Assembly: GCA_964538505.1 (NCBI GenBank)
Contig: CAZIDY010000016.1
Span: forward strand, 1-64,000
DNA from: Zeimonas sp964538505
GTDB lineage: Bacteria > Pseudomonadota > Gammaproteobacteria > Burkholderiales > Burkholderiaceae_E
Direction of reading: 5' to 3'
DNA length: 64,000 nucleotides
Below the pieces are notes generated by a model, which was not told the DNA's origin, did not search any database, and worked only from the letters and a program-made list of their open reading frames with translations. Below are positions 8,371 to 16,862 of this stretch, piece by piece (positions within the stretch are counted from its first letter, which is position 1; each line of letters opens with the position of its first letter). Position numbers and translations under genes: made by a program.

Positions 8371-9041
8371 CCGGCGTCGGCGATGAAGACGTAGCCCTGG
8401 CCGCGTCGGGTCTCGATCCGCCGCTCGCCGAGCAGCTGGCGCAGGCGACGCACATAGACCTCGATCACGTTGCTGTCTCGCTCAGCATCGTAGTCGTAGA
8501 CGTGCTCGGCCAGACGCGTCTTCGACAGCACTTCGCCGGGGTGGCGCATGAAGTAGCGCAGCAACCGGAACTCGGTGCCGGTGAGCGGCTGCTCGTCGCC
8601 GTCGCCGTTTTCGGCGACGAGGCATTGCCGGGCCTCGTCGAGTCGCCACCCGCCGACACGCAACTGCGGCGTGCTGACGGGCGCCGCCCGACGCAACAGC
8701 GCGTGCACGCGGGCAAGCAGTTCCTCGGTGTGGAAGGGCTTGCCGAGGTAGTCGTCGGCGCCCGCGCGCAAACCCTCGACGCGTTCACTCCAGCCATCGC
8801 GAGCGGTCAGGATCAGCACGGGAACCGCGTTGCCGGCCGCACGCCAGTCGCGCAACAGCTCGAGGCCGTTGCGGCGCGGCAGGCCGAGGTCGAGGATGAC
8901 CGCATCGTAGGGCTCGGTCGCGCCGAGATGGCCCGCGTCGACGCCGTCGGCGGCAAGATCCACCGCGTAACCTTCACGAACGAGGCGATCGCGAAGCCGG
9001 GGCCCCAGCTCCGCGTCGTCTTCGGCAATCAGCAATCGCAC
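8367..9041 (-). CDS. OmpR-family response regulator (PhoP-like)
   Basis: A 224-residue DNA-binding regulator. The GTG start at 9041 gives the usual receiver N-terminus (RLLIAEDDAELG); any upstream extension would be unrelated in sequence. The receiver has the acidic pair (E7, D8, D9), phosphoacceptor D51 in LDLGLP, and the lysine of LGKPF. The C-terminal winged helix (about residues 128-220) ends in IEVYVRRLRQLLGERRIETR and GQGYVF. It starts 4 bases after the PepSY gene and overlaps the kinase gene, so the three are co-transcribed. It is expected to be phosphorylated by the adjacent kinase and to regulate envelope genes. Confidence 0.94.
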   Translation of the reverse strand: MRLLIAEDDAELGPRLRDRLVREGYAVDLAADGVDAGHLGATEPYDAVILDLGLPRRNGLELLRDWRAAGNAVPVLILTARDGWSERVEGLRAGADDYLGKPFHTEELLARVHALLRRAAPVSTPQLRVGGWRLDEARQCLVAENGDGDEQPLTGTEFRLLRYFMRHPGEVLSKTRLAEHVYDYDAERDSNVIEVYVRRLRQLLGERRIETRRGQGYVFIADAG

Positions 9042-9045
9042 CGGG

Positions 9046-9372
9046 TTACTTCGTCCTGCGGTTGAGCACGTCACCGCTCGCCGCATCGAGCTCGAGCTCG
9101 TGGACACGATCGCCATCGTCGATGAGCTTGACCTCGTAGACGTATCGGCCGTCTTCACGCTCGAGCTCGACCTCGACGATCTGCCCGGGCTGTGCGGTGC
9201 GTGCCCGTTCGAGGATGGTTTCCATCGGCAGAATCTTGCCCGCTTCGCGCAGCTGGCGCACCTCGCCCTGGCGCAAACGGTCGCTGTCGGCACTGGCCGT
9301 ACCGGCGGACATCAGCACTGCCGCGGACAAGCCGGCTGCGGCAAGTATCGAGAGAACCCGGGAGGTATTCAT
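9046..9372 (-). CDS. periplasmic PepSY-domain protein
   Basis: A 108-residue exported protein. The ATG at 9372 is preceded by an AAGGAG ribosome-binding site and begins a clear signal peptide (residues 1-24, ending near SAGTASA). The mature part is one PepSY domain: LRQGEVRQLREAGKILPMET, a GRYVYEVKLIDD core strand and LDAASGDVLNRR at the end. Small PepSY proteins of this type are frequent next to PhoPQ-like systems and cytochrome b561 genes and may inhibit or sense periplasmic components. It sits between those two in this operon. Confidence 0.9.
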   Translation of the reverse strand: MNTSRVLSILAAAGLSAAVLMSAGTASADSDRLRQGEVRQLREAGKILPMETILERARTAQPGQIVEVELEREDGRYVYEVKLIDDGDRVHELELDAASGDVLNRRTK

Positions 9373-9423
9373 GTCGTGACTCCTTCTGAAAGATGATGGG
9401 GAAATGCGTTGGTGCTGCACTGC

Positions 9424-10008
9424 TCAGGCGATCTGGTCCCCGGAACGGCGCGGTTTACGCCCGGTGAGCATCGACAACACGAGGTTCTCGCGATGGAGCA
9501 GGCTCTCGACGATCACGCCGGTCACATGGATGCCTACCAGCACCACGGTTGTGTTGGCGAGTACTTCGTGGAGCTCGAGGACCCAGACGCCCTTCAGACC
9601 GACTCCCGCGAGCTGGCCGGCCAATGGCCCGGCTCCCTCCGAGATCGCGAGGCTTGCCACGCCGGTCAGTGCCAACAGCGGGACAAAGACGAGCAGCGTC
9701 ACCACCATCAACCCTCCGGCTGGGTTGTGCCCCAGATGCCGCGCAGCGCGACCAGACAACGTTGCCTTCACGTAGCGCAGCGCCACAGCCGGGGAACGCA
9801 CGAAGTCGGAGAAGCGTGCGTGCCGAGGGCCAATCAGGCCCCACAGGACGCGCGCAGCGATCAGCGTGAGCGCAATGTAGCCGGCCCAGGTATGCACCGT
9901 GAGGTTGTGGTCCTTGACGATGAAAGCCGTCGCAAAGCTCCCCGCCAGGCCCCAGTGAAAGAGGCGAACGAAAGGATCCCACACCGCCACCCGATCGACC
10001 TGCTTCAT
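9424..10008 (-). CDS. cytochrome b561-type diheme membrane protein
   Basis: A 194-residue inner-membrane protein with four helices. The histidines expected to bind two b-type hemes are in FVRLFHWGLAGS (helix 1), LTVHTWAGYIAL (helix 2) and LELHEVLANTTVVLVGIH (helix 4). I chose the ATG at 10008 because MKQVDRVAVWDPFVRLFHW matches the usual N-terminus of the family. It moves electrons between the quinone pool or a partner and periplasmic acceptors. As first gene of an operon with PepSY and a two-component system it is probably induced by that system. A candidate hairpin terminator separates it from the upstream glycosyltransferase gene. Confidence 0.9.
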   Translation of the reverse strand: MKQVDRVAVWDPFVRLFHWGLAGSFATAFIVKDHNLTVHTWAGYIALTLIAARVLWGLIGPRHARFSDFVRSPAVALRYVKATLSGRAARHLGHNPAGGLMVVTLLVFVPLLALTGVASLAISEGAGPLAGQLAGVGLKGVWVLELHEVLANTTVVLVGIHVTGVIVESLLHRENLVLSMLTGRKPRRSGDQIA

Positions 10009-10024
10009 GATTCGCTCTGCTGAA

Positions 10025-10041
10025 GGCCGGCAGCGCCGGCC
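10025..10041 (-). terminator. hairpin between the glycosyltransferase operon and the cytochrome b561 gene
   Basis: A perfect 7-bp stem (GGCCGGC / GCCGGCC) with loop AGC (plus strand) lies 33 bases past the stop of the ArnC-like gene, in its direction of transcription. There is no U tract, only TTC, so it may be an attenuating structure rather than an efficient terminator. Confidence 0.35.
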
Positions 10042-10073
10042 GATGCGACGCAGTATCGACGGGCGTTGCTGAA

Positions 10074-11048
10074 TCAAAGCTGAATGGCGACGCTCTCCTG
10101 GTTGCGATGGTGTTCAGCCGAACGCCGCTTCTCGGCCTTGAGCAGGTACGGCTTCTTGCGCTGGGATTCGTAGTACGTGCGCATCACCAGGTCGGCGACG
10201 AAGCCTGTGGTGATCAGTTGAACGCCGCTGAGCGTCAGCAGCAGCCCCAGATACAGCAGCGGGCGTCCTCCGATGTCGGCGCCCATCAGCTTGTGCAACG
10301 CGAGGTAGCCGTTCACGAGCATTCCCGCGGTGAACAGCGACAGGCCGAGCCCGCCGAAGAAGTGCATCGGTCGCTGACCGTACTTCCGCAGGAAGACCAT
10401 CAACATCAGGTCGCTCGCGACTTTCGATGTGCGACCGATTCCGTACTTCGAACGGCCCGCCCGCCTCGGGTGATGGCGGACCTCCATCTGCGTCATCCGC
10501 ACGCCGTTCAGGCTCGCCAGCACCGGAATGTAGCGATGCAGCTCCCCGTACAGACTCAGGTTCTTCGCCACTTCGCGCCGGAACAGCTTCAGCGTGCAAC
10601 CGTAGTCGCGGATGTTCACGCCGGTCAGACGACGAATCAGGAAGTTCGCGAGTCGACTGGGGATCTTGCGAAGCAACAGGCCGTCCTGCCGCTGCGCGCG
10701 GATTCCGGCCACGACGTCCCAGTCTCCCTCCTGCAGTCGCTCGATCATCGCCCCGATATCGTGCGGATCGTTCTGCAGGTCGCCGTCGAGCAGCACGATC
10801 AACTCGCCCCGAGCGGCATCGATGCCGGCGGCTATGGCCGTCGTCTGCCCGTAGTTGCGATTCAGAACGAGCAGGCGGCTCGTCGGCCCGGCGACGCGCT
10901 CGATCGTTTCGACCGTCCCGTCGGTGGATCCGTCGTCGACGAAAATGACTTCGTGCTCGATTCCGTGAAGCGCATCGGCGATGCGCGTCGCCAGCGGCTC
11001 GATGTTCGGTTCCTCGTTGAGGACCGGCACGACGACCGACAGAAACAT
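10074..11048 (-). CDS. ArnC-like polyprenyl-phosphate glycosyltransferase (GT2)
   Basis: A 324-residue protein of the DPM1/ArnC/GtrB type. The GT2 domain begins at the start (MFLSVVVPVLNEEPNIEPL), with FVDDGSTDGT, LNRNYGQTTAIAAGID, the metal-binding DGDLQNDP and the family motif YGCTLKLFRREV. Two C-terminal helices (about residues 232-255 and 266-290) anchor it in the inner membrane, facing the cytoplasm. It transfers a sugar from a nucleotide sugar to undecaprenyl phosphate. Its ATG overlaps the stop of the ArnT-like gene (ATGA), so it most likely makes that enzyme's lipid-linked donor. The sugar is unknown: Ara4N genes arnA, arnB and arnD are not in the window, so a hexosamine is equally possible. 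Confidence 0.9.
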   Translation of the reverse strand: MFLSVVVPVLNEEPNIEPLATRIADALHGIEHEVIFVDDGSTDGTVETIERVAGPTSRLLVLNRNYGQTTAIAAGIDAARGELIVLLDGDLQNDPHDIGAMIERLQEGDWDVVAGIRAQRQDGLLLRKIPSRLANFLIRRLTGVNIRDYGCTLKLFRREVAKNLSLYGELHRYIPVLASLNGVRMTQMEVRHHPRRAGRSKYGIGRTSKVASDLMLMVFLRKYGQRPMHFFGGLGLSLFTAGMLVNGYLALHKLMGADIGGRPLLYLGLLLTLSGVQLITTGFVADLVMRTYYESQRKKPYLLKAEKRRSAEHHRNQESVAIQL

Positions 11049-12550
11049 CAGCGATTCCCCAGGGAAATGAGCGCGTAGCGCCAGGAGGCGGTCTCCCTGC
11101 TGCCGAAGCGGTAGCGCAACGTGAGCCGTCCCTGCTGCCCCAACTGCGCCTGCGGCAGGGCCGCATGCAGGCGTGCGTTCCAGTCCTCGCCTTCGCGATC
11201 GGGCATCACGAGCAGGAACTCCGTCGCGGGCGCTTCTTCGCCTGTCCGCAGATCCTTCCACAGCGTCGTGCGCCATGCAGGTCGCTGGAAGTGCAGGTTC
11301 CCCGCCAGCAACGTTCCTTCGGTGACGACGGTCTGCACCTGCGGAAAGCGTCGGACCAGCTCGGTGGCCAGCTCGGGATACGGATCGTGCTGACGCACGT
11401 GCTTGCCGAGTGTGGGCCCCAGCAGAACGCGCAGCGGAATCAGCAGCAGGATCGCCAGCGCCATCGCAATGCAGGTCTTCCCGACGCGAACGAGAAACGG
11501 CCGCTCGCACAAGGCCGGCAGCACGACGAGCACGGCCACCGGCAGCGAGAACAGAAGCGGCTGCAGCCATCGGCCCTTGATCTTTCCGACCTCGCCGGTG
11601 AGAACGATGAGGATCAGCAGGGCGAACCAGCTCAGGTACAACCAGACGAAGAAGCGGGCTTGCGGCGTCTGTCGTTCGAGCGCGAGCCGCTTCCACCATC
11701 GTCGCGATGCGAGCGCATAGACGAGTGCGACCATCCAGACGAAAGCCAGCGTCGCGCCCACGAGACTGCCGGTGCCTCGGGCGACGTTGCGCAGGTAGCC
11801 ATCGACATTCGTTCCTTCGGCCATCTTCTGCAGGGTGCCTGCAGACGCCGTCTCGAGATTGCTCAATAGCCACAGACCGTGGGGCAGAACTACCACCAGT
11901 GCTACCGCAACCGTGAGCAGGATCCTGCGATTCCAGACGGTCGAGCGGTGTTCCTCGACCAGGAGGCTCGCAGCGGTGAGACCGGCGGCGAAGATCACGA
12001 AGTTGTACTTCGCGAGTACGCCGAGTCCGAGCAGTGCGCCGAGCATCGCGAAGCGGACGCGGGTGGGCCTGCGTAGCAGCGCGAAGTAGCACCACAGCGT
12101 GGCGCTCGCGAGGCACATCACCAGCACCGAGTGCGTGAGGTCCCGCTGCGACTCCCATCCGATCTGCGGGAAGAGGATCAATGACATCGCGGCGGCCGTG
12201 GCCGCGTTGAGTCCGATGAGCGGGCGTGCGAGGAACCACGTGCAGAGGTACGTCGCCAGCAGCAGCAGATTCTTCAGGAACGCGAGGGCGAACAGGTTGA
12301 GCCCGAAGGCTGCGATGAACAGCCACTGCAGCCAGTTGTACAGCGGCGGCTGCGATCCATAGCCCAGCCCCGGTCGTTGCGAGTGGAAGACCGCTTGCGC
12401 TTCATCGAGCTCGAGCGAGTCGGAAAGGCTCATCCGGATGAGGACATGAAGCAGGAAATACAGCGCGAGACCGATCGGGAGTGCGACTTGCGGCCGCCGC
12501 AGAGCGTCGGCAACAGGCGATGGGCGAGCGGCCCGAGCGGTGCTGCTCAT
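11048..12550 (-). CDS. ArnT/PMT-like membrane glycosyltransferase (GT-C fold)
   Basis: A 500-residue polytopic protein. The N-terminal region has the GT-C catalytic acidic motif on the first periplasmic loop (SLSDSLELDEAQAVFHSQRP) and QPPLYNWLQW, both typical of the PMT_2 family. About ten hydrophobic helices follow up to residue 390, then a periplasmic C-terminal domain of about 110 residues. The start overlaps the eptA stop by ATGA and the stop overlaps the ArnC-like start. ArnT-type enzymes move a sugar from undecaprenyl phosphate to lipid A phosphates on the periplasmic face. Its place between eptA and an ArnC-like enzyme supports a lipid A role, though protein or other glycan acceptors remain possible. 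Confidence 0.88.
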   Translation of the reverse strand: MSSTARAARPSPVADALRRPQVALPIGLALYFLLHVLIRMSLSDSLELDEAQAVFHSQRPGLGYGSQPPLYNWLQWLFIAAFGLNLFALAFLKNLLLLATYLCTWFLARPLIGLNAATAAAMSLILFPQIGWESQRDLTHSVLVMCLASATLWCYFALLRRPTRVRFAMLGALLGLGVLAKYNFVIFAAGLTAASLLVEEHRSTVWNRRILLTVAVALVVVLPHGLWLLSNLETASAGTLQKMAEGTNVDGYLRNVARGTGSLVGATLAFVWMVALVYALASRRWWKRLALERQTPQARFFVWLYLSWFALLILIVLTGEVGKIKGRWLQPLLFSLPVAVLVVLPALCERPFLVRVGKTCIAMALAILLLIPLRVLLGPTLGKHVRQHDPYPELATELVRRFPQVQTVVTEGTLLAGNLHFQRPAWRTTLWKDLRTGEEAPATEFLLVMPDREGEDWNARLHAALPQAQLGQQGRLTLRYRFGSRETASWRYALISLGNR

Positions 12551-14256
12551 GGCTGCGGCAGGGCCAGCAGATCTGCCGCGCCAGGGCGGCAGGAACTCAG
12601 CAGATCCCACGCGGGGTCGTACAGCGTGGTTCGCACATCGAGCAGGCCGAGCAGCGTGTGGAACAGGTGGTCGTGGGCCACCGGCGCACTGGCGCGGGCA
12701 TCGAGGCAGCCCGCCCGCAGCGAAGTCCGCTCCTCGAAGCCCGCCGACAGCCACATCAGCATCGGAACCCGTAGCTGCTCGTCCGGAGCCAGCGCATACG
12801 GCATTCCGTGCAGGAAGAGATTCCTTTCGCCGAGCGATTCGCCATGGTCGGAGGCATAGATCACGGCCGAATCGACTTCGGCGCGATGCGCCTGCAGCGT
12901 GCGGATCAGGCTTGCCAATACCTGATCGGTGTACAGCAGCGAGTTGTCGTATGCGTTGACGATCTGCTCGCGCGTGCAGCGGGCGAGATCGTCTTCGTCG
13001 CATGCCGGCCGGAAGTGCTCGAAGCGCTTCGGGTAGCGTCGGTGATAGGCTGGCCCGTGGCTTCCCATCATGTGCAGCACGAGCAGCTGTACGCCGTGCG
13101 CGCGGCGAAGCGTGTCTTCGAGCCCGAGCAGAAGCGCCTCGTCGAAACACGGTTCGTCCGCGCACAGTCCGGTCACCGGTGTCGATGACACGGTTTCGAA
13201 AGGCAGGCCTTCGCATACGCCTTTGCAGCCCGACTGGTTGTCGCGCCAGCGAACCTCGACGCCGGCCCGGGCAAGAACGTGCAGCAGCGATTCGCTGGTG
13301 GCGATCCGCGATTCGTCGTACTGTCGGCGTCCCGCGGGCGCGAACATGCACGGAAGCGATACGGCGGTGCTCGTGCCGCAGGCGGTTGCTGCAGGAAAGT
13401 TCGTGACGGGCAGACGGGCAAGCTGCGGCGTCGTCTGCCGCGTGTAGCCGTTGAGTCCCCAATTGGCCGCCCGAGCCGTCTCGCCGACGACGAGCACGAC
13501 CAGCGCCGGCCTTGCGGCCGTAGCCCAAGAAGGTCCGTGCGCAGCGTCCAGCCCGATCGGCTTGCGCGGCGCCATCGATCCGCGGGCGTCCTGTACCGCA
13601 ACGCGCCCCAGTGACCACAGGTAGTTGGCGGGCGTGATCAGATAGCGAGCCTCCTTCTGGTTGCGAACCATCGCGGAGAACGGCTGGAACGCGGCGAGCA
13701 GCGTCGCAGCCAGCACGACGGCCGTCGACGTCAGGAGCACGGTCCGTGCGACGAGGCTCGGCAGCCAGGCGCGCTGCACGAGCCGCACGCGCCAGAGCAC
13801 GACGAGCGGCAGGACCGCGTAGAGCAGCAGATGCGGCAGCAACGACCACGACGACAGCAGTTCGCGGCTTTCGGCCGCGTCGGTCTGCAAGACGTTGCGC
13901 AACATCGACGGGTCCACCTGGACCCGGTAGCGCTGCATGAACCAGGTTGCGAAGGCCGTGCACACGATCAGCACGCCGAGCATCGGCTTGAGCGCTCTGC
14001 GGCTCGCGACCAGGCCGAGCATCAGGACGTGGAGGGCGGCGACGATCACCGCGAGCGCAACCGCATAGGCCCAGGTTGCGGGCGCCAGCAACGGTCTGCC
14101 GGCGAGCGCGGCTTCGTAGAACGGTCCGTTCGCCACGAGCGCCCAGTACACGCTCGCGATCAGGACGAGCTGCTCGACCGTTGCGGAGAAGGTGAACGAA
14201 GACGCTCGCGCCGGGTCTCGGGGCGAGCGGGGGAGATCCGGGGCGACGCGCGACAT
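12547..14256 (-). CDS. eptA: phosphoethanolamine transferase EptA (lipid A modification)
   Basis: A 569-residue member of the EptA/MCR family. Five N-terminal helices (about residues 25-195) precede a periplasmic sulfatase-fold domain. Visible active-site elements are E259 in VVGETARAANWGLNGY, the nucleophile T295 in ACGTSTAVSLPCMF, HMMGSHGPAY and the zinc-binding SDHGESLGE with a following His in LFLHGMPY. Paired cysteines match the family's disulfides. It adds phosphoethanolamine from phosphatidylethanolamine to lipid A phosphates, lowering negative charge and giving polymyxin resistance. It is first in an operon with two glycosyltransferases and divergent from the PmrAB-like genes. Confidence 0.95.
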   Translation of the reverse strand: MSRVAPDLPRSPRDPARASSFTFSATVEQLVLIASVYWALVANGPFYEAALAGRPLLAPATWAYAVALAVIVAALHVLMLGLVASRRALKPMLGVLIVCTAFATWFMQRYRVQVDPSMLRNVLQTDAAESRELLSSWSLLPHLLLYAVLPLVVLWRVRLVQRAWLPSLVARTVLLTSTAVVLAATLLAAFQPFSAMVRNQKEARYLITPANYLWSLGRVAVQDARGSMAPRKPIGLDAAHGPSWATAARPALVVLVVGETARAANWGLNGYTRQTTPQLARLPVTNFPAATACGTSTAVSLPCMFAPAGRRQYDESRIATSESLLHVLARAGVEVRWRDNQSGCKGVCEGLPFETVSSTPVTGLCADEPCFDEALLLGLEDTLRRAHGVQLLVLHMMGSHGPAYHRRYPKRFEHFRPACDEDDLARCTREQIVNAYDNSLLYTDQVLASLIRTLQAHRAEVDSAVIYASDHGESLGERNLFLHGMPYALAPDEQLRVPMLMWLSAGFEERTSLRAGCLDARASAPVAHDHLFHTLLGLLDVRTTLYDPAWDLLSSCRPGAADLLALPQP

Positions 14257-14280
14257 CCCTGCGCATTGAATCCTGCCGAC

Positions 14281-14297
14281 CTGAAGAAGACCTGAAG
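14281..14297. promoter_or_regulatory. candidate PmrA/OmpR-type response regulator box
   Basis: CTGAAG (14281-14286), five bases, CTGAAG (14292-14297): two direct half-sites with 11-base spacing, in the 83-base gap between divergent eptA and the regulator gene. The known PmrA box is a CTTAAG-like direct repeat with a 5-base spacer, so layout and sequence both fit. It would let the regulator control both the lipid A operon and itself. No clear -35/-10 pair can be assigned. Confidence 0.6.
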
Positions 14298-14339
14298 ACG
14301 GCCCGTGCTAACGTGAGATGCGCTCGAAAATGATCTCCC

Positions 14340-14996
14340 ATGCGACTGTTGCTGATCGAAGACGACGAGATCCTGGGTGAAGGGCTGGCCGAATTCCTGC
14401 GTGCGGAAGGGCATGCGGTCGACTGGTGCCGCAGCATCGACCAGACGCTCGTCTACCGCAGCGAGCCCTACGACGCCTGGCTGATCGACTGGCAACTGCC
14501 CGACGGGTCGGGTCTCGACTGGCTGCGCTCGCGCCGCTCCCGAGGAGAGACGACCCCGGCACTGATGCTGACGGCGCGCGATCTGCTGCGCGACCGAATC
14601 GAGGGGCTGGACACCGGCGCGGATGACTATCTCGTGAAGCCCTTCGCACCGGAGGAACTGTCGGCGCGTCTTCGCGCGATCGGCAGGCGTCTGGCCGGAG
14701 TCGCCGCACCGCGACTGCGGCTGCCGGGTGGCGAGATCGATCTGGTGGCTCGAACCGCGTATCTCGGCGACACCCGCGTCGAGCTGACTGCGCGCGAGTG
14801 GGGCGTGCTGGAGGCGCTCGCGTTGCGGCCGGGGCGGATCGTTTCCAAGACCGACCTCGAGCGGGCCGTTCTGGGCTTCCAGTTCGACGTCGCAAGCAAC
14901 GTGGTCGAGGTCCATGTGTCGAGCCTGCGTCGCAAGCTGGGGCGCGACGCGGTCGAGACGGTCCGCGGCCTCGGCTATCGCATCGGTTCGGCGTGA
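14340..14996 (+). CDS. OmpR-family response regulator (PmrA/QseB-like)
   Basis: A 218-residue regulator. The receiver domain has acidic residues E7, D8 and D9, the phosphoacceptor D50 in WLIDWQLPDG, threonine in MLTARD and lysine in YLVKPFAPEEL. The winged-helix domain (about residues 125-216) contains VELTAREWGVLEAL and VVEVHVSSLRRKLG-DAVETVRGLGYRIG, as in PmrA, QseB and TctD. It overlaps its kinase gene by GTGA. Position next to divergent eptA, with a CTGAAG direct repeat between, indicates that it activates lipid A modification in response to cationic peptides or metals. Confidence 0.94.
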   Translation: MRLLLIEDDEILGEGLAEFLRAEGHAVDWCRSIDQTLVYRSEPYDAWLIDWQLPDGSGLDWLRSRRSRGETTPALMLTARDLLRDRIEGLDTGADDYLVKPFAPEELSARLRAIGRRLAGVAAPRLRLPGGEIDLVARTAYLGDTRVELTAREWGVLEALALRPGRIVSKTDLERAVLGFQFDVASNVVEVHVSSLRRKLGRDAVETVRGLGYRIGSA

Positions 14997-16318
14997 GCCC
15001 CCGTCCGTCAATTCGCGCACGGCTGTCGCGGGCGATCCTCGCGTGGTCGGCGACATGGGGCGTGGCCGTTGCGGCGGTGATCATTCTCGCGGTTCCGCAC
15101 GAAGTCGACGAACTGCTCGACGACACGCTGCAGTCGTCGGCCGAGATACTCGCGGTCCTGCTGGCGCCGCCTCACCGGGCTCTGCTGGCCGACGTATCGC
15201 ATGCTCCCGACGCCGCGCCGCGGGAACGCCGTAGCTCCCTGTTTCCCGAGGACCGCTTCGCCTGGCAACTGGTGGGCGCCGACGGCGTCGTACGGCTGCG
15301 CTCTCCATTGGCGCCGAGCACCCCGCTTCGCGCCGCTGCTACCGTCGGCTTCAGCGATTCGCCCGAGTGGCGCGTGTACGGTGTCGTCCTGCCCGACGAC
15401 GGAAGCACGCTCTATGTCGCCCAGACGATGGCAGAGCGCTCCGAAGCGGCGTTCGAGGCGGGCTCCAGTGCGGCGGTAGCAGCCCTCGGCGTCGGGCTGC
15501 TCGGGCACCTCTGGCTGCGGACGCGAGTACGACGAGAGCTCGCGCCGCTGGAGAAGCTGTCGCACCGACTTCGCACGCACGATCCAACGGTTGTCGGTGC
15601 AAGCCTCGGGGAGGCCGAACGCGAGGAGCTCGCGCCCCTGCAGGCGGCCATCGACGGATTGGGTCGACGGCTGGCCGATCGACTGGCGAGCGAACGGGCT
15701 TTCGCCGCCCATGCCGCGCATGCGCTTCGCACACCGTTGGCGGGCATCGATGCGCAACTCGCGATTGCGGTCCTGGAGAGCCCTGCGCAGGTCCGGCCCC
15801 GGATACAACGTGCGCGGGAAGCTGCTGCGCGCCTGCACCGCGTCGTGTCGGCATTGCTCACGCTGTTTCGCAGCAGCGCCGAAATCAGGCGCGAGTCCCT
15901 GGACCTTCGCGTTCTGATCGCGAAATTGCCTGTAGAAGGATTGCAGGTCCAGGTGAACGGTAGTGGCTGGATCGAAGCCGACGCCGATCTGCTGGCGGCC
16001 GCGTTGTTGAACCTTATGGACAACGCGCTTCGCTACGGCGCACGACAGGTACGCATCGAAGTGATCGCTCCGGACACGGTTCGCGTGCACGACGACGGGC
16101 CGGGCGTCGACGCGTCGCGCCGTGTGCAATTGCAGGCAGCGATCGACGAAACGATCGAAGGCACGACTACAGGGCTGGGCCTGCGCCTCGCCGAGCTGAT
16201 CGCGCGCGCCCACGGAGGGAGAGTGCATCTGCCGGAAGTGCCCAGCGGCTTTGCCGTGGACCTCATCCTCGGCCCTTCAGATCAGCTTGAGCGCTCGGCA
16301 GGCGCTGGCCACATTTGA
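14993..16318 (+). CDS. PmrB/QseC-like sensor histidine kinase
   Basis: A 441-residue kinase. I chose GTG 14993 because it overlaps the regulator stop (GTGA); an upstream extension would lie entirely within the regulator gene. Helices at about residues 14-34 and 158-176 flank a periplasmic loop of about 120 residues. The phosphoacceptor is H243 in AHALRTPLAGIDAQL, with N box LLNLMDNALRYG (about 338-349), G1 HDDGPGVD (about 366-373) and G2 TTTGLGLRLAE (about 391-401). It partners with the regulator upstream. The periplasmic loop has no obvious ExxE iron-binding motif, so the signal is uncertain. Confidence 0.92.
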   Translation: MSPRPSIRARLSRAILAWSATWGVAVAAVIILAVPHEVDELLDDTLQSSAEILAVLLAPPHRALLADVSHAPDAAPRERRSSLFPEDRFAWQLVGADGVVRLRSPLAPSTPLRAAATVGFSDSPEWRVYGVVLPDDGSTLYVAQTMAERSEAAFEAGSSAAVAALGVGLLGHLWLRTRVRRELAPLEKLSHRLRTHDPTVVGASLGEAEREELAPLQAAIDGLGRRLADRLASERAFAAHAAHALRTPLAGIDAQLAIAVLESPAQVRPRIQRAREAAARLHRVVSALLTLFRSSAEIRRESLDLRVLIAKLPVEGLQVQVNGSGWIEADADLLAAALLNLMDNALRYGARQVRIEVIAPDTVRVHDDGPGVDASRRVQLQAAIDETIEGTTTGLGLRLAELIARAHGGRVHLPEVPSGFAVDLILGPSDQLERSAGAGHI

Positions 16319-16350
16319 AGGTCTTCGCGCAGCGCCCGAAGCAGCTGATC

Positions 16351-16368
16351 CGGCAAGTGTAGACAGCG
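16351..16368 (+). repeat. 18-bp direct repeat, copy 1
   Basis: CGGCAAGTGTAGACAGCG occurs here, in the gap after the PmrB-like kinase, and identically at 19086-19103. The 190-base gap 16319-16508 otherwise shows only the ribosome-binding site (AAGGAG) of the next gene. Confidence 0.6.
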
Positions 16369-16508
16369 ACACCGGTACCGGAAAGAAGCAGGGCCTTCCG
16401 GCGGGAACGTTTCGGTCGTTCATTCGTTCCAATGAGCAGGACGGTCATCTCCCGGTCTTGCGGTTCGCGAAGGACGCAGCCGCTTCCATTCGATGAAAGG
16501 AGTCTCTG

Positions 16509-16829
16509 ATGAACAGCCTTGCTGCCTGCATTGCCACGATGTCGTTGGCGGTGATCGCCGCGCCGGCAGTCGCCGATGAACTGCGTTTCGTGAACAACGA
16601 AATCGGGTACGAAGTCGTCTATTCGCCGAGCGTGGTCACGCGCGCAGAGGTCGCCGCCGAACTGCGTGAGGCGCAGCGTGATGGCGAAGTCGCGCAAAGC
16701 CATGAGTTTGCCCAGCCGCTCGAGCTCGTGCCGTCGGCGAAATCGCGTGAGCAGGTGCAGCGCGAAGCCGCCGCCATCAGCGAACGCGAACGTACCGCTC
16801 GCATGCTGCTGTACGCGCCGAATGCGTGA
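16509..16829 (+). CDS. small periplasmic protein, DUF4148-like
   Basis: A 106-residue exported protein preceded by AAGGAG. The signal peptide covers residues 1-22 (cleavage near VAD). The mature part contains VTRAEVAAELREAQRDGEVA, similar to the TRAEV-EL segment of DUF4148 proteins common in Burkholderiales, followed by a charged helix (SREQVQREAAAISERERTAR). The function is unknown. It stands alone between a kinase gene and a convergent methyltransferase gene. Confidence 0.72.
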   Translation: MNSLAACIATMSLAVIAAPAVADELRFVNNEIGYEVVYSPSVVTRAEVAAELREAQRDGEVAQSHEFAQPLELVPSAKSREQVQREAAAISERERTARMLLYAPNA

Positions 16830-16834
16830 TGACT

Positions 16835-16854
16835 GCGGGGCCGGCGGGCCCCGC
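16835..16854. terminator. hairpin between convergent genes
   Basis: A perfect 8-bp stem (GCGGGGCC / GGCCCCGC) with loop GGCG lies between the stop of the small periplasmic gene (16829) and the stop of pcm on the other strand (16863). It is placed for bidirectional termination but has no T tract on either side. Confidence 0.45.
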
Positions 16855-16862
16855 GCTTCGCT

